From Pseudoclavibacter helvolus (GTDB taxonomy: Bacteria > Actinomycetota > Actinomycetes > Actinomycetales > Microbacteriaceae): a DNA stretch of 64,000 nucleotides. The stretch lies in contig NZ_JACHWJ010000001.1 of the NCBI RefSeq assembly GCF_014191305.1, positions 310,001-374,000 on the forward strand. Reading direction: 5' to 3'. Under the pieces are notes generated by a model. That model did no database searches. It was not told where the DNA came from and saw only the letters and a program-made list of their open reading frames with translations. Shown piece after piece: positions 1-9,493 of the stretch; the first letter of the stretch is position 1, and the number at the start of each line of letters is the position of its first letter. A program made the translations under genes and the position numbers.

Positions 1-1
1 G

Positions 2-760
2 CTGGCTCGTCAACAGCCGCACCTCATCACGCGCGTCTTGGGGGAGCACCTCACCGCTGCTGGCATCCCGTACCGCAACGAGCAGCAGTCCCAGGATCTG
101 ACCGCGGAGCCCGCTGCCGCCCTGATCTTCAACTTCCTCCGGGTCGTCGCGGACGACGGCCGTCCCGAGGCGTACTCGGAATTGGTGCGCATGGTGACGC
201 GCGGCGGAATCGAAGAAGCTGACGGCGTGCTGGACAGCAAGCTCCGAACGCTCCTCCGTGAAGCACGGCTGACCGTGCGCGCTGCCGGGTTTGATACGTC
301 GGGCTTCGCCTCGTGGAAGCCGCTCATCAACTCGTTCGTCGAGTTCGTAACGCGTCCGGCGCTCAATGCGCTGTCGCCGTCGTATCAGCAGGGCTCGCGG
401 CTCAATGACGTGATGAAGGAAGCCGCCGGTGGCTTCAAGCGCGAGTTGGCGGTCGACGGTGAGCCGGTCGCCGCGCTCGACCGCCTGTCGGAAGAAGATG
501 CCGTCCGGATCCTGACTGTGCACAAATGCAAGGGTATGGAGTTCGAGAAGGTCATCGTTTTCGGCGTTGAGCCCCAGTTCTTTTGGGGCAAAAAGGACGC
601 CGACGTGAAGGCCGAGTTCTTCGTGGCTATCTCACGGGCGAAGGATGAGCTCGTCCTGACGACAGCGCGCCACCGAACAAAGCCGGACGGCGCGAACGCC
701 CACTGGCGCGAGGATTCGCCATCACATGAAGAGTTGCTTGGGTATGCCGATGAACCCTGA
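2..760 (+). CDS. UvrD-like (superfamily 1) DNA helicase, C-terminal part
   Basis: The reading frame is open from the window edge, so only the last ~250 residues are seen; the 5' part lies off-window. The C-terminal SF1 helicase motifs are clear: RILTVHKCKGMEFEKVIV (motif V type) and FFVAISRAKDELVLT (motif VI with its arginine). The end (HWREDSPSHEELLGYADEP) resembles the small UvrD-type helicases paired with OLD-family ATPase-nucleases, as in Gabija GajB, but the partner gene would lie upstream and cannot be seen. Family knowledge: such helicases unwind DNA with ATP hydrolysis. Role in phage defence is inference from the two large nuclease-like genes downstream on the other strand. Confidence 0.85.
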   Translation: MARQQPHLITRVLGEHLTAAGIPYRNEQQSQDLTAEPAAALIFNFLRVVADDGRPEAYSELVRMVTRGGIEEADGVLDSKLRTLLREARLTVRAAGFDTSGFASWKPLINSFVEFVTRPALNALSPSYQQGSRLNDVMKEAAGGFKRELAVDGEPVAALDRLSEEDAVRILTVHKCKGMEFEKVIVFGVEPQFFWGKKDADVKAEFFVAISRAKDELVLTTARHRTKPDGANAHWREDSPSHEELLGYADEP

Positions 761-1007
761 GCTGTCGTCCCGCACAGCCCGTTCGATCCGGAAAGGCTCG
801 AAGCTTCACGTCGTTGATGTCGAGAAGCTCAAGCGAGCCTCTGACGAGGAGCCCTTCGTTCGTGAAAGTTTCGAGCTACTAAAGGTGGCATCGATGCTCC
901 TCGTTGGAAAAAGTCGAGCCGATCGCGATATCAATCCTCGCGGGCGGGTATGCGCTGCCAGCCCGGTGAAACGGTGCGCAGGTCCTGTCCCGGGGTCCAC
1001 GCCCTGA
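750..1007 (+). CDS. possible small ORF behind the helicase, overlapping the STAND gene 3' end
   Basis: An 85-aa frame starts at an ATG that overlaps the helicase stop by 11 nt, a spacing typical of translational coupling. Its first ~60 codons have plausible usage and encode a charged peptide (VDVEKLKRASDEEPFVRESF region). The last ~25 codons run antisense through the 3' end of the STAND gene and look non-coding. It may be a truncated or chance ORF. No family is recognised. Confidence 0.25.
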   Translation: MNPELSSRTARSIRKGSKLHVVDVEKLKRASDEEPFVRESFELLKVASMLLVGKSRADRDINPRGRVCAASPVKRCAGPVPGSTP

Positions 1008-4000
1008 CCTGGGAACGAACGAGCGCACCCGGATAGGACTTGCCCGAACCCATCTCCCGGTACACGTCCTTCCCCGTGTTCTCGACCCAGATCAGCGACT
1101 TCCGCTCCGCGGTGAGCCAGTCCTGCAGGAAGTGGGCGTCTATCAGGAGCTCGTTCTGGCCGACGTTGACAGAGTGCCGCAGAACAGCGATGAGTTGGCC
1201 GCTCGCGTCGGTCCACCCGTTACGGCCGTTCCAGTGGAGGATGCCCGGTGCGGGTCCAAAGAACTCAGGAGCGGGGGTATCGAACGAGATGGTTTCGAGG
1301 TTTCCTGGCGCGTACTCGTTCTCGCCGAGCAGCTCCCACACTGCGGGTCGCGTCGGAACGGTGAGTGGGTTCGTCCACTCGTGCTTCACGACACTCAGCG
1401 TCTCGCCGTGGTGGTGCCCGAACGGGTACTCGCCGACGTACCCGTTGTAGCTAGTGGGGAGCCGAGACATCCCAAGGCCGTTGATCAAGTCCCGTCCTTC
1501 GAGTTCGCCAAGGGCGACGGGAAGATCGTCGGTGCTCACCACGTGGGTGTAGAGGTTGGTCCAGACCTGGTGGGTGCGCTTCGTGGTGTCGCCGGTGAGG
1601 TCTGAGCTGTATGAGCCCGACACAACGATGTAGGGGCGTCCGTCTCGTTCGGCGGAGGTGACATCGATAGTGGGCAGGTCGGAGTCATCAGCCACCCATT
1701 GGGCGTCAGTTCTTCCAATCTTCGCGTCCCAGTTGTAGGCCGGCACCCAGGGACGGGGCGCATCGCTCGCGGGTTCAAACTCGGTCACTGTGGGGTCGAC
1801 CTGCCGGACGATGGAGGATTCGGGTCCAGGAACTGCCGGCGGAGGGGCTTCCCAAGAGTCTCTTGTCCTAGGCGCGTGGTCGGATAGATGCCCGACAAGC
1901 CGGTTGAGCGCGATCCACTGGTACTTCTTGCCGATCCGTTCGATCCACTTCGGCTTCCCGCGCCCCGGCCCGTACTTACCCAGCACGTAGCCGTCGAAAT
2001 TCGAAGGCAGGCGGGGTTGGTATCCGAACCGGATGACCTCTGCGACCACCCATCGCGCGCCGGCTGCGACGTCAACACCTGGCCGATCAAGGAGCTCGTG
2101 CGTGAGATGGTAAATGAAGAAGTCGTCGGCCGTGGTGGAGTGCACGAGCTTCGGGTAGTCGGTGTTGTCGTAAGGGGCAATGTCGTCTTCCGTCGGCCAC
2201 GTCAGCGGCCAGGTGCTGCTGTAAGGGGGCCGGAAACGGTTGGGCGTGACTTCTGAGGGGAGCGCTCCGCGATCGTGTGCCGCTTCGAGGATGCAGCGTG
2301 CGGCGTCGCGAACGGCAGCGTTGGGGGTCAGGTCTGCGGAGGTTGCGAAGAATGCGGCCCAGACGACGCTGGCCGCTGCAGTCCAGTCCGCGCCGCTGCC
2401 GCTGGACAGCAGCGCCGAGTAGGAGACCTGAAGCGCGCGTTCGACGACCCACTCGTCGTCGACGACGCAGAATCGTTCGAGCAGGGCGGCGGATTGGTGA
2501 GGATGGCGCGCGAGCAGGCGGGCTGCGGCGATGGTGGCTGGCTCGCGAACGCGACGATCCGTCGCGCTAGTTGCCCACAGCAGTGCGGTGACCCACAAGC
2601 GTGTGGTTTCCGCGCCGACCTGGTCGAGTGGTTTCTCACCTCCCCAGCGGATGAGACGGTCGACCGCTCCGCTGGTGCCGTGACTGGTGTGCAGCCACCC
2701 GGCCAGAAATTGATCACGGGCCGCCATGTTGAGTCCGCTGAGGAACTCGTGGAGGAAGTCGGCGTTGAGCGGGTGGCCAGGGCGAGCTGCGAGCCTGAAC
2801 AGCATCGTGAGGCCTGCGTCGAAGGTCTCACGGCGGCGCAAAGCGTTGGTGATGATGCTGCCCGTGTCGGGAGTGATGGAGGACACAGCTCGCCAGGCCG
2901 TGCCGGCGATAACGGCAGCGTCGCGGGCTGCGGTGTCGGGGATCTCGGCAGTGAAGGCGGGTAGATCGAGCCCGAAGCGTTCGGCGACGACCACCGAGAC
3001 CGCTTCGAGGAGTCCGACGTCGATGGTCGTGTCGAGTCCGATGAGGTCTCCGAGGCGACCGGACAGCTGAGTGCGGATGCCAGCCGCGTCGTTCACGTGC
3101 GCGAGAGCGTCGGAGGCGATCAAATGGTGGCCGATGCGCTCGAAGGTGATGGTGATGATGTCGGTGCCGTAAGGGCTGCTGTCCGGGATAACGTCTTCTT
3201 CGACAAGACCTTGCGCGATGAGTCCATCGAGCAGGGACTTCTCCACACTGTTATCGGACCAGATCGGGTTCAGCACCGCCTGCGCGGCGACGCGGGTGAG
3301 CGGGGCGCCGTCCTGGTCTGCGATAGCGCCGGCCAGGACGTGCATCGCGCGGTGAACGATCTGGTCGGACACTGATGCGTCGATGCGGTTGCTGACGGCC
3401 TCGTTCGCGTGGTCGAGGACGATTTTGGTGAGCTCGCCCAGCCCCATGTTGGCCTGGTCGAGCGAGAGGCGGCCATCGGATTGCAGCGCTTCGCAGACTA
3501 ACCGGAGGTAGAGCGGGTTATCGAACTCGCCGTGGATCGGTGGTGACGTCGGAGGCTCGAGGCCGTAGAACGCTGCGTATTCGCTGACCGCCTCGAACTC
3601 GACGCCTTCGAATCCCGTGTGTTCGAATCGGGGAATGGACATGCCGGGCGGGAGGATCTGGTTGACGTAGTGGGTGCGCGCGGTCAGCAGCAACCGAACG
3701 TGCGGGTATCTGCTGACGATGGAGATGAGGCGGTCGAGGTTGTCCCGCCAAACCGACCGGGGGCGGGTGTCGTTGAGCGCGTCGATGACGAGCAGGGTGG
3801 GTGCTCCTGCGGCGCGCGCGCTTTGGTCCAGGAGAGCGATCGTCTCCTCGCTGGTCAGGTCGGCTGGCATCTGGAGAACGTCGCGGAGGTGGGTGAGTGG
3901 GGCGTGGTCATTGAACCAGCGACCGTGCATCACGATGCTGGGCCGACCCTTCTGAAGGCGCTGGGTCGCAGCATCGAGGGCGAGGTAGGTCTTGCCGATG

Positions 4001-5100
4001 CCAGCGGGTCCGGTCATCAGCGCAACTTGCGAACTGGCGAGCGTTCCGAGGGGGCTGATGAGGAGCTCGATCGCATTTGCGAGTTTCCCGCCCACGTCAC
4101 GGAGAGCATCGACGGCTTCGGCCGGGAACTGGACCATGTATTCGCGCTGATACTGCCTCCACCCCGCGGTGTCCCAGTGCTCGTGCGTGGCGTTCATCCG
4201 ATCCACCTCGACGGCCTCCTGCTCCCTGACCACAGCAATGATGGTCTTGAGGGTTTGGTCGAGGCGATGGAACTCAGCATCCGTCCGGGCGCGCTCCCAT
4301 GTCCTAAGTGCCTCAATGACGGTCGTGACGGCGTTACGAGCAGCATCCAGATCAGCCGCCGTTGCACCGCTTTCGGCGTGCTGCAGGCGTTGTGTCGATT
4401 CCGTGAGCTCGTCGACCTGGCCGAGGACGACCTGCCACCACTCAACGTCCGAGCAGAGCGCGGCGATGCTTAGAGCGGCAGGGACGTCCACGTTCAACTC
4501 TGGGCTGTACCGAGGTCTAGCAGCCTCGGTCGCGTCCTGCAGTCGGTCGATCCACCACTGTTGGGAGAGAACGTCGGCGTCGAACCAGTACCGCCGCTGG
4601 GTGCCCGAGGCGTCCAAGCGGGTTAGGCGTGCGGCGGTGTTCGTTGCCCATTCGAACTCGAAGGTGACGGTCATGCCGTGGTCGGCCGCCATCGTTTGCC
4701 AGCCGTCGAGCCAGCCACCGGGGTCGTTTATCTTCTCCAGCAGCGATTTCCCCTTGCCGCTCGTGCGGCCGGTTGGATCGGCGGGGATGGCGATGATGTA
4801 CCTGGTGAGATCCGGGTGGTTGGTGAGGGCAGCTCTGACGGATGCGTCCAGCTGTGACTTATCAACGGCGGCATGGCTGGTCCAGTACTTCGCTTGCCAC
4901 CCGTGCTCGGCGCCGCCGGGGAGGGTCCAGTAGCACTCGACGCCTCCGTCGCCTCCGGCTCCGTGAAGGGACACGAACTTCGCATCGGCGTCCGCGGGCT
5001 CCTGCGCGACCAGCTCGCAGATGAGTTGCTCGTATCCGTCGCGCTGGCCGCCAGCGCCCAACGACCGCACGCGGGCAAAGTCGATATTAGGAATGTTCAC
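931..5100 (-). CDS. STAND NTPase with N-terminal PD-(D/E)xK-type nuclease domain (Avs-like)
   Basis: A 1389-aa protein from a GTG at 5100; a longer frame to 5166 adds only Arg/Ala-rich sequence without homology-like features. Residues ~20-75 look like a restriction-endonuclease fold: E24 in a helix (YEQLICEL), D51/E55 (GGDGGVE) and the Q69-x-K71 strand (GWQAKYW). A long helical linker follows. The STAND/AAA+ core has Walker A GPAGIGKT (~364-371), Walker B LLVIDALND (~436-444) and an arginine-bearing strand RLLLTARTHY (~473). About 850 residues of C-terminal sequence without a recognised domain follow and would be the sensor. In Avs (antiviral STAND) proteins such sensors bind phage proteins and the N-terminal nuclease degrades DNA. 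I infer a similar role; assignment to a known Avs family is not possible by eye. No TAnnnT box sits at the start, unlike many neighbours. Confidence 0.8.
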   Translation of the reverse strand: MNIPNIDFARVRSLGAGGQRDGYEQLICELVAQEPADADAKFVSLHGAGGDGGVECYWTLPGGAEHGWQAKYWTSHAAVDKSQLDASVRAALTNHPDLTRYIIAIPADPTGRTSGKGKSLLEKINDPGGWLDGWQTMAADHGMTVTFEFEWATNTAARLTRLDASGTQRRYWFDADVLSQQWWIDRLQDATEAARPRYSPELNVDVPAALSIAALCSDVEWWQVVLGQVDELTESTQRLQHAESGATAADLDAARNAVTTVIEALRTWERARTDAEFHRLDQTLKTIIAVVREQEAVEVDRMNATHEHWDTAGWRQYQREYMVQFPAEAVDALRDVGGKLANAIELLISPLGTLASSQVALMTGPAGIGKTYLALDAATQRLQKGRPSIVMHGRWFNDHAPLTHLRDVLQMPADLTSEETIALLDQSARAAGAPTLLVIDALNDTRPRSVWRDNLDRLISIVSRYPHVRLLLTARTHYVNQILPPGMSIPRFEHTGFEGVEFEAVSEYAAFYGLEPPTSPPIHGEFDNPLYLRLVCEALQSDGRLSLDQANMGLGELTKIVLDHANEAVSNRIDASVSDQIVHRAMHVLAGAIADQDGAPLTRVAAQAVLNPIWSDNSVEKSLLDGLIAQGLVEEDVIPDSSPYGTDIITITFERIGHHLIASDALAHVNDAAGIRTQLSGRLGDLIGLDTTIDVGLLEAVSVVVAERFGLDLPAFTAEIPDTAARDAAVIAGTAWRAVSSITPDTGSIITNALRRRETFDAGLTMLFRLAARPGHPLNADFLHEFLSGLNMAARDQFLAGWLHTSHGTSGAVDRLIRWGGEKPLDQVGAETTRLWVTALLWATSATDRRVREPATIAAARLLARHPHQSAALLERFCVVDDEWVVERALQVSYSALLSSGSGADWTAAASVVWAAFFATSADLTPNAAVRDAARCILEAAHDRGALPSEVTPNRFRPPYSSTWPLTWPTEDDIAPYDNTDYPKLVHSTTADDFFIYHLTHELLDRPGVDVAAGARWVVAEVIRFGYQPRLPSNFDGYVLGKYGPGRGKPKWIERIGKKYQWIALNRLVGHLSDHAPRTRDSWEAPPPAVPGPESSIVRQVDPTVTEFEPASDAPRPWVPAYNWDAKIGRTDAQWVADDSDLPTIDVTSAERDGRPYIVVSGSYSSDLTGDTTKRTHQVWTNLYTHVVSTDDLPVALGELEGRDLINGLGMSRLPTSYNGYVGEYPFGHHHGETLSVVKHEWTNPLTVPTRPAVWELLGENEYAPGNLETISFDTPAPEFFGPAPGILHWNGRNGWTDASGQLIAVLRHSVNVGQNELLIDAHFLQDWLTAERKSLIWVENTGKDVYREMGSGKSYPGALVRSQVRAWTPGQDLRTVSPGWQRIPARED

Positions 5101-5443
5101 TCGGCTTGCTCGCCGGGCTGGACACGCTGCTCCGCTTGTCCAGTTTCGTTCAGCGGGTCTGTGCACGGACTCGTTTGGTCCGGATCATCATGTCTCTCGA
5201 GTGAAGAACTCCGAGGGGAGGATCGTTGCGAGATGCCGCAATCATCCGGCACTGGCGCTCGCATTGAAACGGCCGAGAAGCGGGGGCTGTTCATCGAGAT
5301 GCTTGACGATGTCGAAGTGGTTGTGGGACACGATCGATCGGCGGAGCCAGCCAGCAAGCGAGCTCCTCTCGGCGCGGATCGGCTGCTACGGAAGTTGATC
5401 GCCGATGCCGCCCGGCGATGCATCGTGGTTGAGGGGAAGAACA
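5101..5443. other. intergenic gap between the two large nuclease-like genes
   Basis: This 343-bp stretch holds no recognisable gene. A plus-strand frame from ATG 5233 to 5565 has coding-like codon use in its first ~70 codons (for example LLRKLIADAARRCIVVEGKN), but it runs antisense into the 3' end of the HTH-nuclease gene and resembles nothing I know. The promoter of the STAND gene, if separate from the upstream gene, must lie here. No clear -10/-35 pair was seen. Confidence 0.4.
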
Positions 5444-8400
5444 TCATCCGTCGTCGCCCATTCGTTCCGCTTCTGCGTCGTTACGGCGGGCTTCATGCTG
5501 ATAGTTGTCTGCGATGCCCCGCAGGATGCGAGCCGTGCGTGGCCACCGTGTGGCGATCTTGCTAGCCATTTCCCGGTACTGCTGTTCGAGCACACGCTCC
5601 TGATCGCCGCCATCGAACAGGCCACGCGAAGTCACACCACGTTGATTGGTCCTGCCGATGTGCAAGCCCGTGTCGATCCGTGCATTGCCAACGTTTTCGA
5701 TGACTTCCCGAACGGCTTCGGCCGGCCAAACCCCGTCTGACCCAACGGGGCTCGAGGCAAGTACCTGCCCGATCTGCTCGTCGCCGATCGATGCTCGCCC
5801 ACTATCCGCGAGGGCAAGGCGGGCGGCGCGTACCCATTCCGTGAGGTGGTCGGCGTCGATATTGCCGTCGTCCGCGAGTCCGGGGAGCGTGCGCCAGTTG
5901 CGGAGCACTGAGAAGGATAGGTGCGCGAAGGCCTGCTCCTGTGGGGTGGGTGTTCGCTTGGGCTCCCCTTCCGCGCGGAAGATGGCGCTCACCATATTGA
6001 CGAAGTCAGTGGGATCCTTACTCAGCGCCCGGTAGAGGGCGCCCGAAGGCTCATGGTCGTGGACAAGCTCAAAGAACATGAACTCGTAGCCTGGGAGCTC
6101 GTCGTCGTCGGGCACCCGTTGTTCCATGTATTCCATGAGTTTACCGACGTCGTAGCCGCTCATCGTGGTGTTCTGGGGAGGCTCCGTTCCTCGACGTATT
6201 GCGTCGAACACCTCCTTGACGAGACTGATCTCCGGTTCCTGATGCTCGTGCAGCATGATGCTCAGAAGTGCCATCGCCTCCCAAGGGCGACCATGGTGAA
6301 CGAAGCGCCGAACACCCTCCACCCGATCAGCAGAGGCCGCAGCGAAGGGCTGAGCTCGCTTCCAATAGGCCTCTTCGAGTCCTTCGCCCAGCGAGGACAC
6401 TTCAGTCCAGTACTGGCGGGAGAGGGGCACTGCCGCCATCAGAATCTCTCGAGCTTCGGCCTCCTGAAGCGCCGGGCTTGCTAAGGCTTCCTTCAGCCAC
6501 TCCATCCCGCCTTCGTGGATTTTCACACCCACGTAGTTCAACGCTGCTTGATTCAAGTTGGGCTCCGATGAACTCAGCCACCCGAGAATCTCTTGATCTG
6601 GTGCATTGGCCGTGCCTGCGAGCAGCCGTCCCACGACATGGGGTGTCTTGACATCGATGGTGAGCGAGCGCAGTGCGTCTGAGCCGAGCACAAGTACGTG
6701 GTCGAGCGCCTCGCGTTGAAGTCGCGCGAGTTCGATGTCGTATCCGTCGTCGCCCAGCTTGAGATTGGGTACGTGAGCCCGCCAGTCGAAGAGACTGGAG
6801 AACCGTCGCCCGTCCTGGGTGGGCGCAAGGGCGTCGGCAAGTTCGCGGAACGTGACCACGTCCTCAGCGGGCATAGCCCACTCGGCGTCGGAGTACTCCT
6901 CGTGCCGATCTGCCTCGCTGCTCAGCGTTTCCCAAACCGCATACACGTCTTCGGGCGACCAGTCTTGAGCGCCGATGACCTCGCGGAGCTTGGCTAGGAC
7001 TGTGACTCGTTCCTGGGGTGGCAGTTCATTGATCCGCGGAACAAGCTCCTTCCAGCGTGCTGCGTCGGTCCCAGCAGAGGCGGTGACGAGGCTGACGAGC
7101 TCATGAACGAAATGCCCCCAGTCCGCATAGGTGACCGATTGCCGGATGGGCGACCAGTCGCGATACGTTGGAGCGTGCGGCTGGAAAGCAACTGCGTGAC
7201 TCTCAGGCCAGACGCCGAGGGCAAGCTTCCAGCCGACATCGAGTTCGCGCTGCAGGATACGCGCGATAACGGCGAGCTTGTCGTCGACGCTCGCGCCACT
7301 CTGAGGCAACCAGCCCGCGGCGACATTCTGCAGGCTCTCGAGCGGACGATTGCTTAGCCGACCACCGGGATCCAGCGCGGACAGCCTTCCAAGAAGCGCT
7401 GCCGCCCGACCGAAATAGGTCGGCGACCAGCACAGCGTCTCGAGTGCCCACAGCAAGTTGGGGTGTGGCGACGATGGTCCGAAAAGAGTGTCTGTGCCGC
7501 TGTCTTGGAACATCGTGCGAAGAATCGGGCCGGTGCGGTCCAAGTCGAGTTCAACCGCATCCTGAAATATCTCCGGGGCGGCTTCCGCCAAGCTGGGCAG
7601 GACGCTGGCCAGTCGAGCCCAGGTCGTTCCTGTGTCGTCGGCGTTCGCAGCTTGAAGTAGATCGTGAACGAGCCGGCTGACCCGCCCCTGCATGGCTAGG
7701 TCAGCGGGAAGCTCGACGTCACTCGCGGCGGCGAGCGCTAGTCCGTCCGCCGCGCCTTTTCTGAGCGTCTCTGAATGGGTCGGGTTGGTGCCTTGGGCGC
7801 TCGCGGTCAGACGAGCGACGGCATCCATGCCCTGGTTGGGGTCCGGTGTCAACAGAACATCTGCGACAACCTCGGCCCACTTCGATAGTTCACCATCAGT
7901 GAGCGTCGGTAGGAGAAGAAGAGCAGCCTCTGCCGGCGAGGTGACGCGCCAGGTGCCGCCCGAACGAACGAACGGTGCATCCGCACGGCCCGCGAGACTT
8001 TTCAAAAGGCGATCGATATCGTCGCGTGATCGTCCGGTCAGCCTTTCGATTACTGTGATGTCGCCTTCAGCGTTCGTCCACGAACCAACCAGAACGAGCG
8101 GTGCGAGGATTGCGGCTTGATCGGTATTGGTGACCCACTCTGGGGCTCGGAAGCGTGGTTCGCGCGCGATCGAACGAACGAGCGCGGGCACACTGCGACG
8201 CGCAAGGGCCACCATCGCCTCGGCCTTGTTCGAGTCGGACACGACGGCCTTAAGCGCCTCGCGAGCGGTTGCGCGGTCTACCTTGCGGAGCTCAATCTTC
8301 TTGGCGTTTCGAATGATGTCACCAGACTCGGCGATCAAGATCACCCGATGTCCGTTGTCGACGGCGGCCGCGAGGTCGGGCACATCGGAAAACAACGGAA

Positions 8401-9406
8401 TGAGTATCAGAGGAGACCGCGATTCGGTCAGCCGCTGCCAGGCGGCGCTGTCGGTGACAACAATGGCCCGGTACTGAAGGTCGCTCTGCGCAGCCAAGGC
8501 GGCGAACGTGAAGGCAAGGGCCTCATCGCGCCACGGCGCTTGAACGGCCAAGATCCCATCGCCGGATCCTGCAGCAGTAAGGGTTGCACGCAACTCGTCG
8601 GCCTCAGCGGTGCGTCCAGCCGCGAAGAAGTCAGCCGGGAGCGCCACCGTCGTGCGACCCTGAAAAGCCTGCCACCACCGTTCGATGGTCTGTGCGTCTC
8701 GCGGTCGGTAGCCTAATCGCTCCGAAATCCAACGATGTACGGACGGAGATTCTTGGAGCCAACTCTCCAGAGCGTGCGCATCGATAGCCTTCACGTCAGA
8801 GAACTTCTTCTCGGCGGCGCGATCGGAAGCCCACGCACTACCGCCAGCCCAGTTTCTCGGCGTGGCGAAGACAAAGACTGAACTCGCGTCAGCGGGGAGC
8901 GCGAGCACCCGCTTGTCGTAGTCGCTCTGAGCCTTTCCTTTCGGATTTGCGTCCGTGCCGAACTCGAGGCGCAGCTCGCCGGCCGGGAGGTGCGCGCTAC
9001 CTGCAGACGTGGCGGTGCCGTCCCAACCAGGCGCCGCCACACCTTCGTGAGCACGGACTTGCAGATTGCTGATGCCGGTAGTCACCGCGAGAAGGCGGCG
9101 CATCAGTTCGGGAAAGGCGGCCTTCGCATCATCGCGAGCAGCCCAGACGTTCAGTTCGTTCGCGGTAATAAGCTCCGGTCCGTCCGTGCGGAGTGCGGGC
9201 GCAACTGACGAAGCGCTTGAACCACGCTCTTTCTGAAGACGCAGTACCTCTTCTCGAGCGAAGCGATGCTGCTTCGAGCCAGGCACACGCGCCGAAATGA
9301 GGGTGCCCGCCGTGACCCAGTTCCTGACTGTGTTCTCGTGCACCCCAAGAAGATTCGCTGTTTCGCGAACGTTTAAGAGTGACTTGAGCTCATCTCCACT
9401 TTTCAT
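5444..9406 (-). CDS. HTH (MerR/excisionase-type) fused to nuclease-like domain and large helical/ATPase-like protein
   Basis: A 1320-aa protein. Residues ~11-55 form an excisionase/MerR-type winged HTH (NVRETANLLGVHENTVRNW followed by HRFAREEVLRL). Residues ~95-230 resemble a nuclease-like N-terminal domain I recall from large actinobacterial defence-type proteins: E100, W128-D129-G130, E148 (LRLEFGTD), K156/K158 and SDYDKR, then FVFATPRNW and a WISERLGY end. The next ~300 residues align like a STAND-type ATPase segment, but where a P-loop is expected there is QAPWRDEALAF with no GK[S/T], so ATP binding is doubtful. The rest is a long helical region. The HTH suggests DNA binding and self-control. 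Leaderless start: TAGACT lies 6 nt before the ATG. Both big genes are on the same strand and may be one system; function is inference. Confidence 0.75.
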   Translation of the reverse strand: MKSGDELKSLLNVRETANLLGVHENTVRNWVTAGTLISARVPGSKQHRFAREEVLRLQKERGSSASSVAPALRTDGPELITANELNVWAARDDAKAAFPELMRRLLAVTTGISNLQVRAHEGVAAPGWDGTATSAGSAHLPAGELRLEFGTDANPKGKAQSDYDKRVLALPADASSVFVFATPRNWAGGSAWASDRAAEKKFSDVKAIDAHALESWLQESPSVHRWISERLGYRPRDAQTIERWWQAFQGRTTVALPADFFAAGRTAEADELRATLTAAGSGDGILAVQAPWRDEALAFTFAALAAQSDLQYRAIVVTDSAAWQRLTESRSPLILIPLFSDVPDLAAAVDNGHRVILIAESGDIIRNAKKIELRKVDRATAREALKAVVSDSNKAEAMVALARRSVPALVRSIAREPRFRAPEWVTNTDQAAILAPLVLVGSWTNAEGDITVIERLTGRSRDDIDRLLKSLAGRADAPFVRSGGTWRVTSPAEAALLLLPTLTDGELSKWAEVVADVLLTPDPNQGMDAVARLTASAQGTNPTHSETLRKGAADGLALAAASDVELPADLAMQGRVSRLVHDLLQAANADDTGTTWARLASVLPSLAEAAPEIFQDAVELDLDRTGPILRTMFQDSGTDTLFGPSSPHPNLLWALETLCWSPTYFGRAAALLGRLSALDPGGRLSNRPLESLQNVAAGWLPQSGASVDDKLAVIARILQRELDVGWKLALGVWPESHAVAFQPHAPTYRDWSPIRQSVTYADWGHFVHELVSLVTASAGTDAARWKELVPRINELPPQERVTVLAKLREVIGAQDWSPEDVYAVWETLSSEADRHEEYSDAEWAMPAEDVVTFRELADALAPTQDGRRFSSLFDWRAHVPNLKLGDDGYDIELARLQREALDHVLVLGSDALRSLTIDVKTPHVVGRLLAGTANAPDQEILGWLSSSEPNLNQAALNYVGVKIHEGGMEWLKEALASPALQEAEAREILMAAVPLSRQYWTEVSSLGEGLEEAYWKRAQPFAAASADRVEGVRRFVHHGRPWEAMALLSIMLHEHQEPEISLVKEVFDAIRRGTEPPQNTTMSGYDVGKLMEYMEQRVPDDDELPGYEFMFFELVHDHEPSGALYRALSKDPTDFVNMVSAIFRAEGEPKRTPTPQEQAFAHLSFSVLRNWRTLPGLADDGNIDADHLTEWVRAARLALADSGRASIGDEQIGQVLASSPVGSDGVWPAEAVREVIENVGNARIDTGLHIGRTNQRGVTSRGLFDGGDQERVLEQQYREMASKIATRWPRTARILRGIADNYQHEARRNDAEAERMGDDG

Positions 9407-9412
9407 ACCACG

Positions 9413-9418
9413 AGTCTA
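9413..9418 (-). promoter_or_regulatory. -10 box TAGACT, leaderless promoter of the HTH-nuclease gene
   Basis: On the minus strand TAGACT is followed by 6 nt and then the ATG at 9406, which places transcription start at or next to the start codon. No good -35 was found. Confidence 0.55.
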
Positions 9419-9493
9419 TCGCATTGTGGACTTTGTGTACCGAGATGGTTTGGCCAGTTCGATAAGTCGAATCCGACGTTCGGCCAGATCTGT

